A DNA stretch of 64,000 nucleotides, from contig JABYQR010000004.1 of NCBI GenBank assembly GCA_022592445.1, forward strand, positions 248,001-312,000, in the 5' to 3' direction. Numbering within the stretch: position 1 is the first letter of the stretch; each line of letters begins with the position of its first letter. Under the pieces are notes generated by a model, which saw only the letters and a list, made by a program, of their open reading frames with translations, was not told where the DNA came from and did not search any database. Origin of the DNA: Cytidiella melzeri (lineage: Eukaryota; Basidiomycota; Agaricomycetes; Polyporales; Irpicaceae). The position numbers were made by a program, and so were the translations under genes. Below, in pieces: positions 21,629-34,332 of this stretch.

Positions 21629-24600
21629 ATGTCCACAAATACTCCAGCTTATGGCTTAGACCCTACAGGTGCGTACTTAAGATTGGCTCTGTTTCTCTAC
21701 ACACGTCAATAACTTCTACACAGTGTGGTCTATAGGCCCCAAGGACCAAGTGACATGCTTATTGTGTCCGAGCCCCACAAATGGTCTTCCACTCACAATG
21801 GCACGCCACTACGCTCAGGGCCATGAATCTACAGCCCAGCATCAGCAGCGCCTCCAGTACCGTCAGCAGCTACAAGAGGCCAACATGGAGCGCGCAAAGC
21901 TGCAAGAAACAGAACTACAGAGGCAAGAAATGCAAGGATTTGAGGAGTCTTCAGACACATCCCAGGAGGAAGAGCATCTGGTGGACACATCTCAAGATCT
22001 AGTCCCATTCAGTGAGCTCTGGCAACCCCAAAGTTGTGAGCACAGTGTTGGTGTGTTAGAGGTGAATGAGGAGGAGGAGGAGGAGGAGGAGAAGGAGGAG
22101 AAGGAGGAGGAGGAGGAGGAGGAGGAGGAGGAATTTGCTGCCGATAGTGCTGAGCGCAATGAGACAATGGATGTGGACTATGAGCTGTTTGAGGATGATT
22201 TGCAAGATGAGCACGTAGGCAGCGCTATTGAGCAGGATACCATAGGAGAAGATGAGCTGTCTTATCTAGGTATGAGGTATTGCATGATGGAAACATCCTG
22301 CTAACAATTCATCATAGGCATACCAGCGTTTTCACACTCAAGTCAGCCATCTGCTCAGGATACACTGTTCTTTCCATGGCCGTCCAAGTCAGTAAGTATG
22401 AGTGAGATCCTACAGTCAGATAGCTATTAATCTCCATCAGCTCTTTCTCACAGACCTCTTGTTAACATCTCCGCGTCTGCGGTTCTTGGATGCACAAATC
22501 AGTGCAATGCTTAGATGGGCCAAGGCGTTACACGCACGTGACGTTCCGACCTTGTACGCTATCAAGAAAATGCGCCAGGACCTCTGTCGTCTGGTTGGAG
22601 ATCCCACAAAGAAGGTTGTAAGTCCTAGCGGCAATATCTTCTACATCAATGATATTGGGGCTGCGGTTGCAAAGGTATGGATTGTATATCTTGTACTCAA
22701 ATCTCAATCTGAACCTGTTTTAGGATTACGCAAATCCTTTGACTCGATTTGCAATGTCCGACTTTCCTGAAGACCGTGGAGGGTATATGTCTGAAGCACA
22801 GCATGGTTTCAAGATGCTTCGCAATGGCCCTGAAGGCATTGTCACACCTGCTGTAAGGGTTGAAGGGAAGATCTTTTTCACTCAGGAGCTGCTTCAGCAA
22901 TCCGACGTGTCCTATTTTATACCGGAGCGGTTCTTTGTGGATTGTTGTAGTTCACGACGAGACCCAATCCCAACTGCTGGAGGCACACCAGAGACACTTA
23001 CAGCATTAGGCTGTAGCGTTTCTTGGACTGAGGTAAGGTACATCTTCAATTGGATGTATTTTTTCTCACTGGTTGATTAAATATAGCGTGGTTTTGTTGT
23101 GAGCAACCGACAGATGCTATGTCCTGTGGCTACCTTCATGGTTCCCTTCGACAAATTGTATGGGTCATATCCTTAACATGTCCAGCTGTTCTCTTGTATG
23201 TCTCAATAAACCCACTTAGTGACTTTCTCACTTAACTTAATTTGCACAGATGAGTCTCAAAAATACGCCGAAAAAATGCCAAATCCCATTTGACAACTCG
23301 CCAAGGGCAGGATGTGCTATGCTGTCCCAGTCATTGTGTTCATCGATGATGTTTCTGGCAATGTTTCAAAGCAGTGGAACAAGCATCATGTTGTCTACGC
23401 CTCTAACGCAAACTTGCCACGGGAGATGATAGAAAAGGAATTCTCGGTCAAGTTTGTCTCATCGTCACCACATGCATCTCCAATAGAGCTTGCAAAGGCT
23501 GTCTGTGACTCCATAAAGTAAGTACAGTCCTGAATTCTGCTGCAGAAAAATTAAACTGGTACTTTTTACTTACTTCTCAATTAGTTCAGCAGCCCAGAAT
23601 GGTGTTGAGGCCTGGGACTGCAAGTATGACGAAGAGGTTTTGTTGCTTCCATATGGCTTCTTTTTTGGTGGCGAAAATCCCATGCAAGCAGAGGAATGCA
23701 GTCACAATGGGCTTGGTTGTAATCTCTTTTGCCGAACTTGCAAAGTTGGTGGTACCAAAGCTCATAAAGCCTCAGAAGAAGGCTTTCTTGAGCTATTCTC
23801 TGTATGTTTCTTTCTCTCTATTTTCTTTTCAAGAGTCAAGGTTGGGAACCTGATTTTTTGTGCTACTGTAGGAAGGCCCACTTCGAACACCACATGAAAC
23901 AGAGGCAGAAATTCAAAGACAGCTCAGCATGTCTGTTCTCCCTGGAGCTCAGAGCAAGGTTGACAGTGCATGTCAGGCCACTGGTGTTTGGGACTCAGGA
24001 CTTCACAGCATCATTCATACCTTGATTGAGATGGGTAAACAGCTTTGGAAGGCACAGCCAGACAATTCCCAGGCATCTGAGGATGCAATACGAAAGCAGC
24101 TTGAGACAGAGCTAGATCGCCTACTTCAGCCACATTCCGTGGATGACTGGATTAACCCATTGCTTGGACTAGCCGGTCAGTTTCCACAATATTCATATTA
24201 CCATTGATCTCATATATCATTCAAGGAGTTAACATTCACATGGATACACCTACTGAGATACTACATACAGTGCTGCTAGGTGTTGTCAAGGACTTCTGGG
24301 GCCAGACTGTTCATATCATCGAAAAAGCAAAGTCGCTTGCTTTACTTGAAGCACGAATGGAGTCACTCGCGGTGCATGGCCTCAATCTCCCTGCGTTAGT
24401 TCCAGCATACATCTGCCATTACTGTGGGGGTCTTATTGGAAATCATTTTAAGAGCCTTGCTCAAGTAATGGCATTCCTCATTCATGACCTAGTTCCTCAG
24501 GATGTACTTGATGGATGGAATGTGATTGGAGAACTGGTTGTTCTTCTCTGGCATACAAGTATTGAGGACCGAGAAGTATACTTGGCATGTTTCATTTTAT

Positions 24601-26608
24601 TTTATGGTGTTGCACTATCTCATTGCTGCTGTAGGCCCATCTATCTAGGACCATTCAAGACCTTCTCAATATCACTGCAAAATGTGCACCAAGCATTCTC
24701 ATCACCAAGCCAAAATTCCACTTCCTAGTCCATCTTCCAGCATACATCCGCCGTTTTGGCCCTGCCATTCTCTTTTCGACAGAACACTATGAGAGCTTCA
24801 ACCACGTATTCCGGCTTTCATGCATCCACAGCAATTGGCAATCACCCAGTCACACCTCCTGTAAGACCTTTGCTGCACAGGACCCTGTCAAGCATGTGGC
24901 CCTTGGTGGATTCTTGTATGATGCCGAGAAGAAGACTTGGAGATCTGCAGGTCATGGAGTCCGGGACTACATGAGGGATCATCCAGAAGAGAAAGCACAC
25001 CTGGGTTATAAAGAAACCAAGCCTGTTATTTCTGGTATGATTTTGAAGATGCTACACTATCTCTGTGACTATACTGATAATTATGCTAGGATCTGCACAC
25101 CTACCCAAGTCACAGCAGAGACATTCGATGTCTGTTACATGGGCACAAACATACTCCTCAACAGTCACTAGCAGCTCACCCTCAGCTCAACTTGCTGCCC
25201 ATGGACTGGACACACGACGCTACTTCAAGGTTGAGTCTATGACTCTCATCAACGGCGATAAAGCTGTCACTGGGAAAGATATTCTTGTTAAGTATGGTGA
25301 TAATCAGGTGAGCTATCTTAGTTTTGGTAAATGTTTCACTATTATTGAATCTTCTCCTGCTCTTAGTACAAGTTTGCACGTGTTATTGAGATGCTGGTGC
25401 CACTGGAAAATGTCTCCCAAATAGAGGACACACGACATGAGAAGCTTCGAGTCCCTCAACTGACCTTGACACAAGACACTGCCCTTCTCACACTCCAGGT
25501 ATGTAAAACTCAATTGTACAGCTGTATGTGCTCAGTCAGGGATGATTGCAGGACATCATATGTGCAGTCAATACCCAGCACAATTGCACAGACTCAGACT
25601 CCCAATGCATAGGAGTGACATTGCATCCTACTCGGCAAGAACGCACCTTCACAGAGCATTGTACCAAGCAAATTGCTCAGCATGCAGAGACACCTCACTT
25701 TTTACTCAATATCTACTCAATTCACAACTACGAGCAGATTGCTAAAGCTCTTCCTTCATTGCTACGACGGGCTGAGCCAGTTATCCCTGACACAGCAGTT
25801 TTAGAAGTGCGGAAAGCAGCTGTGAAGCACATGGGAGCTTGAAAAGCTGCATCAAAAGCTGCACTTCCACCTTCCAGCACCACAAGGATCACAACACCGA
25901 TCACTCCAGCCGCATTCAATGTGTCCAACGTCATGACACAGCCTTTACCAGGTACATACACTCCTTTTGCCTCTCAAGAGAGTGAAGCGAACAGGGGTAA
26001 GTGCCAGTGCGTAAGGGTACACCCATACACACACTAATGATTGTTTTCATGACATGCAGATAGCAGGGTTGTGACTGCACGACCATTTGAAACACCCCAA
26101 CGGAGCTCATCCAAATGAGGTGCAAAGCGCAAGGTAACAGAAATGGATGTGAGTTCCAGATCCTGCAATTATAGTGCATGCTCTCATTTTCTGTGGGCAG
26201 AAGCAAGCAGGCAGAGGTTTTCAAGCTAATCCAATCGCTTCCAGCTCTCAATCTCAACATCACGAGAGCTATACTGGTGCTGCATATGCTGATTCACAGT
26301 GGCAGCGTTCATTTTCTTGGCCAGCAGCACAGCCAGGTCCTCACATCTCTAAGTCCGGGGAATTACCATACTCTCCACCTGCATTCATGCCCCCATCCCA
26401 ATCTACATTCTCCCTTCCTCACCTAACACACACCATAAACACGCAAACATCATTTCTGCTGCCACACCCGTCACACACCATTCAAGACATACCAATCAAT
26501 CAGCAAACACACCCTTCAGGGCCTCCAGAGCCTCAATCCTTCAATTGCTTCTCGCGCTGGACCCATGCATCGCCGTTTGGGCCCAATAACGACAACAATA
26601 ATATGTAA
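21629..26608 (+). pseudogene. Basidiomycete DNA-transposon transposase-like gene (Tnp2/CACTA-like), decayed
   Basis: Many-exon gene starting MSTNTPAYGLDPT at 21629. An N-terminal C2H2-like cluster (CLLCPSPTNGLPLTMARHYAQGH) is followed by a Gln-rich helix and a poly-Glu tract. The core resembles the large transposase family frequent in Agaricomycetes: VVSNRQMLCPVATFMVPF, FIDDVSGNVSKQWNKHHVV, EECSHNGLGCNLFCRTCKVG, DTPTEILHTVLLGVVKDFWG, GGLIGNHFKSLAQVM and HLPAYIRRFGPAILFSTEHY. Family placement near Tnp2/CACTA is tentative. In-frame TGA codons at 23291, 25840 and 26116 and a frame change near 25165 make it inactive as read. One intron near 24586 has a GC donor. Transposon ends were not found. 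Confidence 0.8.
22066..22133 (+). repeat. GAG microsatellite (poly-Glu tract)
   Basis: Near-perfect run of gag triplets with a few aag, coding Glu with some Lys within the transposase exon. Prone to length change, but still in frame. Confidence 0.9.
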
Positions 26609-27032
26609 CAATGTATTGTAGTTCAGAAATGGAGGTTCATGTTCACTTGCATCTCTCGCAATCTCATTTCCTGTGGCCTCATTGTTGACCAAACAAAGGT
26701 AAACATTGGTGCGCTTATATTGATTTTGAGTGCTTGTCATGTTTCTCCAGGTCGCGCTGGTTGCTCGTCGCTCAACGCCCTTGATGAGTGTCTTCGACGA
26801 CCTCTTTCGTGCTAACAAGCACCTGTCGCTCGATACCACCGTGGCCTCAAGCCTTTTGTTCCCTCCCCCGTCCTTAACTTATCATCCCGCCAGCTCTAGC
26901 GAGACCGACAACGGACTTGACCACGTTCCACAGCTTTCGCGATCGGATGGTACCGAATCCACCTCCTCGTTCAGCACTGGCCCTTTCCCCGTTGGCTCTA
27001 TCTGTTGTCGTTGCCGTGACAGCTCCCCCAAT

Positions 27033-28211
27033 ATGGGACCCAAACGGAAAAAACAAGCCTTGTTGTTCGCGCGCAGTAGATGTTTGGAATACCAACTCGA
27101 GGAGACGGCGGCTGACTATTTCAGCCAGGTAAGTCCTCACTTTCTGTCACCCTTGTATGGCTTACCATTCGCATCACAGCTCAATACTGACCAGAGGAGC
27201 ATTGAGACATACATACTTATCAAGGCGCAGTTCTTGTCGAAGACCACGGAAACCCTGCAGTCCAAGGCATACAAGGTGCGTGGGTCTGACAATCGCGCAC
27301 CGAGCAACTTTCTCTCAAGCACCTGCAGGCGCATGTTCAAGACCAGGTGTTGGTTGTGATGATCAGTCCGAATATCCTGGCCTACCTCAAGAACGCGGTT
27401 GACATTGTCATGGTGAGTCGCGCGAACTGCCACATACGCTGGTACTAATCACATCCCAGAACTTCATCAAAGAGTCCCCTGAGTGGTTCAAGCTCGACCG
27501 TGCAACCCTGCACTCGATGGAAAAATGGAGGATCATTCGGACGATCGTCAGCAACACAATGACCCGCCATCGTTCGGACATCAAGGCCATCGTAAGTCTG
27601 TTCTTTTGCTCTTCGACGCGTGCAATTTAGCACACTGATCATTACCATGACACCACAGATTGCTGCCTCGCTCGTCTCGAGCACGGACAAACTTAAGCCC
27701 CGCACAGGGGCCCAGGACATTATCACTATGGTCAACGAGATCGCGCCGGAGTACATCAACACCGATTGCTCCCACCACACCCGCTTCGCATTCCTTGTGA
27801 GTTTTGCACCATCAGGAATCTCCATCATGCTAACTCCAACCTGCAGCGTCAATGTTACCTCAAGCATTGCCAAGTTCAAGTCAACGCTGCCGAAGGCACA
27901 AGCACCGTTGATGCCCGCGCCAAGAAGGACGACAGTTTTTGGAAGTACGTCGACGACGAACTCCAGAAGGCAACCGTCCAGACCAAGGCGAAGTTGACTT
28001 CCAATGCCCAGGCTGCGGCGCTGCTCAAGGAGTGAGTTCGCACTGATTCTCGGGTAGTACATACTAACAACGCCTCAGGTACTTCGATCTTTGTCTCAAG
28101 GCTGACCTCCGTTTGTTCACCATCCGCGACGGAGCCCTTCCCTCAGGCCCTGCTGATCTTCTGCCCATTCAGCGCGCCGTCAACAACTACATGGGGTCTG
28201 TCGTGGTCTGA
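27033..28211 (+). CDS. Intact multi-exon unknown protein inside the transposon island
   Basis: Start ATG at 27033 (MGPKRKKQALLFARSR). Exons join by GT-AG as FSQ|LNTDQRS, KAYK|AHVQDQ, DIVM|NFIKES, IKAI|IAASLV, FAFL|RQCYLK and LLKE|YFDLCL, ending NNYMGSVVV at 28211. About 260 residues, all frames consistent with no stop. The fold looks helical and charged, without a recognised motif or membrane span. I do not know its function. It is unbroken although the transposon genes on both sides are decayed, so it is probably selected or young. A longer N-terminus is open upstream of 27033, but the ATG there fits the first exon best. Confidence 0.65.
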
Positions 28212-28687
28212 TCGCGGTCGGCTTGCTGCCTTGCTCTTGTTTATGTTCATTTCCGCATGTGCTATACTGTTGCTTCCTCGCTCTCGTATACTGTCATTTT
28301 TACCATTGTCGTTAATAGCATAATCAATTTATTCTAATATATTGTGTCGGTGCGACAGTGTGAACAAAATTGAATTCTAATTAATGGATGCTGTCGGTGC
28401 GACGGTCTGGATATCAAAATTATTCTACATCTGGTGAGCATCAAGGCTGGATATTTACTACAATTGTACATCCATTGTTGTTACGCTGTCCACAGGTCCT
28501 ACAGAGCAAGTCTACGCACGATCTTACTTGGACATCGGTGTGCTATCCCGAGGAGTATGTCGACAGGATCAATAATTATTTTGTCGGAGTGATGCACGCG
28601 CGGGACATATCGGCGCAACATGATGAAACGCTGTACAGTACATACACACCAAAACATACTCCAGCACCCAGGCTTCACCTGGGCGTG
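28212..28687. other. Spacer before the inverted-repeat element
   Basis: AT-rich spacer. The 10-mer gtcggtgcga occurs twice (about 28345 and 28391), otherwise nothing recognised. A chance frame at 28388-28744 runs into the inverted repeat. Confidence 0.5.
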
Positions 28688-28899
28688 TACCCAGCCATCC
28701 TTTCAAGCGTCGGAGGCTATGTCTCGAGGGACTTAACTAGATAAATAAACAACCACATAAACCAGTTATAGACATGTATCAATGATGTGCTTATATAATA
28801 GAATTACCAAAAAAAGAAATACATCAATATTCCCAACCTTAATCCTCCGACGCTCTCTAGGATGGCTGGCACCAAACAACTGTAAATAGCGGGCTCCGG
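28688..28899 (+). repeat. Left terminal inverted repeat
   Basis: Starts tacccagcc and ends gcgggctccgg. Matches the reverse complement of 34333-34550 strongly in the outer 60 and inner 65 bp and more loosely in the AT-rich middle. It is itself framed by a 26-bp motif: forward at 28691-28716 and inverted at 28844-28869. Confidence 0.9.
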
Positions 28900-29049
28900 C
28901 GACAAAACGCCCGGAATTCCTCTATTTAGAAGAGATCACCATTGTGCGCAGCTCCTCAGCGAGAAGGCAGGAATAATCAACTTTTTTTTTGTCTGTCTCA
29001 ATGTCGCGTCCCTCGCGTGCGTAACTTATCTGTCCAAGAGTCCCAACGC

Positions 29050-31505
29050 TTCAGACAATCCGTGACAAGGGTGACAATGTTTTTGGGAGCAGGCCGTGTC
29101 TTTGGCAGGCAGAACTCGATCGAGCTATCCTCCAGGGCGCAAAGGATGTCATTGCAGTCTCCGGAACAGGGTCTGGCAAAACTCTCACCTTCTGGCTCCC
29201 CTTACTGTTTTGCCCGGAGGGTATGCAGATCGTTATCACTCCTCTCAATATTCTTGGCGCACAGAACCAAGCGCAGCTGCAAGCGAAGGGGATCAACGCG
29301 ATATTGGTCGACGCGCAAACCGTATCGCCGCAGGTCATCCAGGTTCGTCTGTATTAAAAACCGGAGACATTGATCAGTACTCAGTTCGAATGCACCGGCA
29401 CTTAGGACATGACCACGAGAAAATACTGAGTTGTCATTGTCAATCCGGAGCTGGCATTAGCGAACCGCGGGCCATTTGAAAAACTCTGGAGAGATCGTAC
29501 CTTCGTGTCAAAGATCATCAGCATCGTATGGGACGAGGCCCATTGTATCAGCACATGGGGCGCATTTTGTAAGGAATATGCGGAGGCGGGTCGGCTTCGA
29601 AGCTTGCTTGTAGAGGAGGTGCCGTATATAGTCGTTTCGGCCACATTACCTGAAAAAATGCTGAAAGATGTGATGTCAACTCTCAAAATGGAAGCAGAGA
29701 AAACTGTGAAGATTTTGCGCTCAAACGACCGCCCGAATGTCTACCTCAGCGTTTGCAAGATACGCCACTCGTTGAAGAGCTACAAAGATCTCCACTTTTT
29801 AATCCCGGAGAACTGGACACCGGGTGTGAAGCTTCCCAAGTTTCTTCTTTTCTTCGATAGTATCCAGGAGTCTGTTGATGCAACCAAGTTGCTGTGGAAG
29901 AAGATGCCTGAGGAACTGCGAGATCGTGTCGTGTGGTTCAACTCACACATGACACCGCAATTTCAGGAGCGGACCACAAACGCGTTCAAGGAGTCCGGTC
30001 CAGATTCCGAAGGTCCATATATTCTAGGCTGCACGGACTTGTTTGGATTAGTGAGTGCTGGACATGTCACGTGCAGATTCGAACTTACCTGGGCCTTAGG
30101 GAGTCGACGTTCCAGACGTAGACTTTGTTGGCCAATGGCGCACAACGTGCGACATGAACATGCTTTGGCAATGCTTCGGACGTGTTGGGCGTGGGCCAGG
30201 CACCGAGGGAGTGGCAGTTTTGTTTGCAGAGTCCAAGTACTTTGACGACACTCGCGCAAAAGCTGCTAAAGCTGCAGAAGTGAAGAATTGAGTAAAAGAA
30301 GTGAGGGCTAACGAAGCCGAAAAACAAAAGCAAACACTTACGGAACTCGACGCCGACTCAACCAATCGTCTCTGCGCAGACAACCTGCCAGCACCTGCCG
30401 CCACAGCCACAAACGGGAACGGTGGTGATCTCTCCGTGTACAAAACCCTCAGAGTTGAGTATGGTCAGTCTGCTGCAGGCATCAGCGCGAAGCAGGTAAC
30501 ATCAGGCAAGACCTCTCACCATGTGGATATTGATCCTGAGATGGACAACTTGATCAACGCGCCCACTCGCCCATTCCGTTGTTACCGCGTGCCTATCATG
30601 GCGTTCTACCAAAACGATAGAAGAGGTGAGTCAAGATGTCGAAAGGAGCAACAAGTCGACACTTACATAAAATGGCAGTGCTCAATCATCTTCAATGCGC
30701 GGAAACTCCCACCAGGTGCAGGCGCTGCAACTGAACCCAGTCTGCCGTCTGCTGCGACCTCTGCAACGACAACTCAGACTCCCCCAGCAACATCTTCCAA
30801 AAGCTCGTGCCTCCTCCTACAGAGATGGAGGCAAACTCTGCTCATGGCCCATTGATTGGCCGTGCCTCTCGCTTACCCAAGTACACTATGACATCCTCCG
30901 ACTTTGCCCTTTGCGCCAAACTCGACGACTTCTGCTGCCAAAACATGCTGAATCTTTACGGGTACGCTCAGTCAAAAAATATGGGACCTACTGACATCAT
31001 GTGCGACAAGACGCTCAAGCGTATCGCCGCGTGCGTGCGATTCAAGAAGCTCGTATCACCGGAGGACTTTCAAAGAGAGGTCCCCAAGTGGCAAAGGGTG
31101 CACAAATTTGGAGGCGCACTCATGGTGATTGAAGAAAAGTACGTTCGCTAGTTTTTGTCCATGATACGTACTGATGCATATACATATGGCAGACACTATC
31201 CCGTTACGGGCCTCTATGCTACCACGCCACTTCGCCAATGCCAACCTGCAGCGCACAACCTTGCAAACAATGCTTCGACAAGCGCGGCCAACTCCTCGTC
31301 ATCAACGAAGAAGAACGTGACGTGTAGCACGTGCAAAATACAGGGACATACACGTGAGTTCACCCACTGCTGTGACCTCTTATATATTTACTGATCTGAC
31401 TGCATTCTTTGTCTGCCACTAGGGCGGAGTCTTGATTGCCCAATGAAAGCTCAAACGGCTACGCCTAGTGGTGTACACAAAGAAAACGCAGTTGTTACGG
31501 CGTAA
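29050..31505 (+). pseudogene. RecQ-like DNA helicase with C-terminal zinc knuckle, transposon-borne, interrupted
   Basis: SF2 helicase motifs in order: WQAELDRAILQG (Q-like region), Walker A VSGTGSGKT, VDAQTVSPQ, VIVNPELALANRGPFE, motif II WDEAHCISTWG, motif III VVSATLP, then FLLFFDSIQESVDATKLL and CFGRVGRGPGTEGVAVLF of the second RecA lobe. A Cys-rich stretch (CAETPTRCRRC, CCDLCNDN) and a terminal CSTCKIQGHT..LDCP knuckle follow. In-frame TGA codons lie at 29427, 30289 and 30732, each where relatives tend to have arginine. The 5' end is unclear: the open frame begins near 29050 without a good ATG. Introns are GT-AG. It stops at 31505, one base from the stop of the opposing gene. Confidence 0.85.
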
Positions 31506-31506
31506 G

Positions 31507-34210
31507 TTAAATAGCACCTTCCGCCGCTAAGTCTTCTGCGCTGATAGTGTCTGTCAGATCCCAGTAGTCCTCGTCTCCTACTCCTCTTGCACCGCCCCTT
31601 TCAATTTCTTCCCACATCAACCACTCTTCTTTGTCCATCATCTCGACATCTCCACGGCTGTCTTGTTCTTGAGGGTTTGCCTCCGCCATGATGATAGCTG
31701 CCCCGTGGCCAATCACGTTAGGTAGTTCATACTTTGCGCCTCGTCCTGTAATGTGTTTGTTGGGACTCCCGTCAAGAGTCTGAATATATTGTAAAACTCC
31801 CTCGAACATTGCAGCCATGTCTTTTGCTGCATGTGCATAGGTTAGCCTGGAAAGAAGGAAGTTCTGTTCAAAGACTTTGTGGCAGTTGTGGTATATTAGA
31901 ACCAGAGCGGATTCATCAAGAATCTGCTTCTTGGTGTGGTTGGGTCCTTCGCCGCCATAGAACTCCTTGATGAATAAGTTCAGTAGCTCAACAACCCAGT
32001 CTACAGCCCGGAATTGATGGGATTTGCCTGTTGGATTAACAAGGATGTTGTACCGAACAGCTCGTCTATATTGCATTTTGACCTTGGTAAGCTCTCCACA
32101 AACTTGAACATTCTGTGAGCAGTATCACTCACCTCAAACCTTCCGGGTAGACTTTATACAGCTGGTGCATGAAGAGTAGCATCCGAGTTGCATATTTATG
32201 CTTTCCGACTGAGCAAAAGATTTGTATCCACGGCCAGAAAAGTGTCTCAACGCGACCAATGTCTCCCTCGTTCATGGCATAGCTGAGTTCCTCATAGAGG
32301 AGTAGGTAATGATGGGTCCTCATGATGTTCTCGTGCTGCTTATCACGTTGTGTGTCTGGGCAATTCTTTTGCTGGTAAAGATTTGTTCCTTCTCCCTCCA
32401 CATACTCACTGACAAGTGTTTTGGCAAATTTGTCAATAGCCTCAAGCGACGGCTTGGACTCCCCCCACTTCTCCAATGTGAGATAACCACCACGTCTTGC
32501 TTCTACGTGCCATGCATCTAAACGCAACACCTCTCCAACGTTGTTGATCAGCTCATGCTGCTTGCAAAATGTTACATTGTTGGTGAGTTTTCCTGTACGA
32601 GTGGGGCATAATTTTGCAACAAACGACATAAAACTTGTAGCGTCTTTGTGAGATTGTTTGGGAGTTACAAGAAGCCGCCATAGTGCATCTGCAGCGGCCA
32701 TCTTCAAGTGAAATAGCCCAAACACAAAGACAACAAACTGCAATCTAGCAGTAGATGTCACATCAATGGCTCTCCTCTCCATGGCACTGAACACTCACTC
32801 CATTGTTCCGAGGTCGCCGTGAACCAGCTGAACCATATCTCCGATGTCGGCCATCTCAGTCTTGGCCTTTGCCGCGGTCTCCGCATCGCCAACACCGGCT
32901 TGAGTGAGCATCTCAAGAAGTGCATCAATGTTGCCAGATACTTTTGACTGGTTGATATCCATCGCATGCAAGGGAACTTGGTGCGCTTTACAGACGGGTA
33001 TCTGCTCAACAGGATTGAGAGCGGCAAGTGACTGCTGCAAGTCCTTGAAATATTGTGGGCCGTATCTGAATAGTGTTTTCTTGAACAGATACAAACGGAA
33101 CAAACCTCGTCTGGTGAGACGAGGGGCACTGTTGTCATGGTCCTCAGGGTGTAGAGTGCGGAGAAACTGCAGTGTCTGGTATGGCAGGAAGGGTATGGGA
33201 TTTTTAGCATGGGGATTATTGGGGCTCTTGTTCCAGAACTCATCAGCACAGCAGAGATTGTCTGCTGTGACACCATGCTCTAAACAGATGAGGGTGCCAG
33301 ATGTGAGGTGAACCATCAAATCTTCAGAACTGTCAACAGTTGGAATTCCGGTTGAGAACTTGACATCAAAGTTGTTGTAAGCATAAGATGCAGATAGGGT
33401 ACGTCCTAATCTTTGAATGTCGGTGGAACACTCTGACTTCAAAGAGTGTATTGCTCGATGTATTGAATTCAGGGAGACAGAGATCCCCATGCGAGCGAGG
33501 ACCTTGATCACTTTTTGGGTGTGTTGCACGAATGAAGAAATATTCCCATCACGCTCTGAAGTGTATTACACTTCATGTATCGCAACTGCAGCAGCTGGCT
33601 CAATATAGTCACAGTTTTCTGTTATCAAGGAGGTGAGTATGTCAGCTTGAAGATTAATATGTGAGCTTACAATCTCTCTCATTGCACGCAGTTTATTACC
33701 CTGCATACTCCTCCATGGATAGTCGTCGCCGGCCACTCTCTCGTTGTCACCTCCATCGGCTTCATCATCCGAGTCACCCCTCCCACTGCCAGGCTCCTCG
33801 TCACCAGTTGACATATCACCAGCAACTAGGCGGTATATCAGCGACCACAGCATCAGCTGCTGTTTCCAGATTGTTGTCGCCATATCCTCCATACGAAACT
33901 CTCGAATTTGTTGTGGCTCGGCGTAGATGATATTGAAATGAAGATCGTGATTGTTACGCGATAGATCATGGAGCGCAGATGAGTATACCGCAGTCATGCA
34001 GTCATGTGCCCATGAAACGGTGGTATCTCGACACTCCGGGCATTGATAGAGGACACCGTGGATTTCGGCGGCGCGTGCGACGAGATCTTGAAGAAGAAAT
34101 GGGAATGGATGCTGAAAACCTTGATGCAGCAACACAGAGGCTGTGAGCTCAGCCAAACTGATCCTCTGGCGTTCCATGTGAGCTAGGATTTCTCGGATAT
34201 GACTAGACAT
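31507..34210 (-). pseudogene. DUF6589-domain protein, transposon-borne, interrupted
   Basis: Starts at 34210 (MSSHIREILAHMERQRIS). The N-terminal region has a Cys pair (YQCPECRDTT). Then comes the DUF6589 domain as I know it from Agaricomycetes: KVLARMGISVSLNSIHRAI, YAYNNFDVKFSTGIPT, HLTSGTLICLEHGV, PLHAMDINQSKVSGNI, QLVHGDLGTME, FGLFHLKMAAADALWRLL and RLDAWHVEARRGGY. The spaced acidic residues in MDIN and VHGDLGT resemble a DDE-type catalytic set, which is inference only. Lesions: TGA at 32795-32797 right after VHGDLGTME, and a frame change near 33525 at a run of five A that six would repair. Introns include EI|KTVTILS and GLR|RAVRYN. It is a candidate transposase for the flanking repeats. 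Confidence 0.8.
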
Positions 34211-34332
34211 AGCTGAGCGTGGTGAGAATTCAAGATTTATTTACTACTCCTGTGCCGCAGCAACTCGGACAGATAGCGCGGACGCCACAAAGGCTACCGG
34301 TTCCCGTTTGGGTAGGGAAGGTGCTTGTTACT

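Noticed and set aside
22066..22133. Repeat run as a possible CRISPR-like or satellite array
   Set aside because: It is a simple GAG triplet tract inside an exon coding for glutamate.
15578..26608. Neurospora-type RIP as cause of the stops
   Set aside because: The changes that can be guessed are mostly at CpG, and the LTRs are nearly identical, whereas RIP would hit both LTRs with many CpA to TpA changes.
28388..28744. 118-residue plus-strand frame next to the left inverted repeat
   Set aside because: It runs across the repeat boundary and has no family motif.
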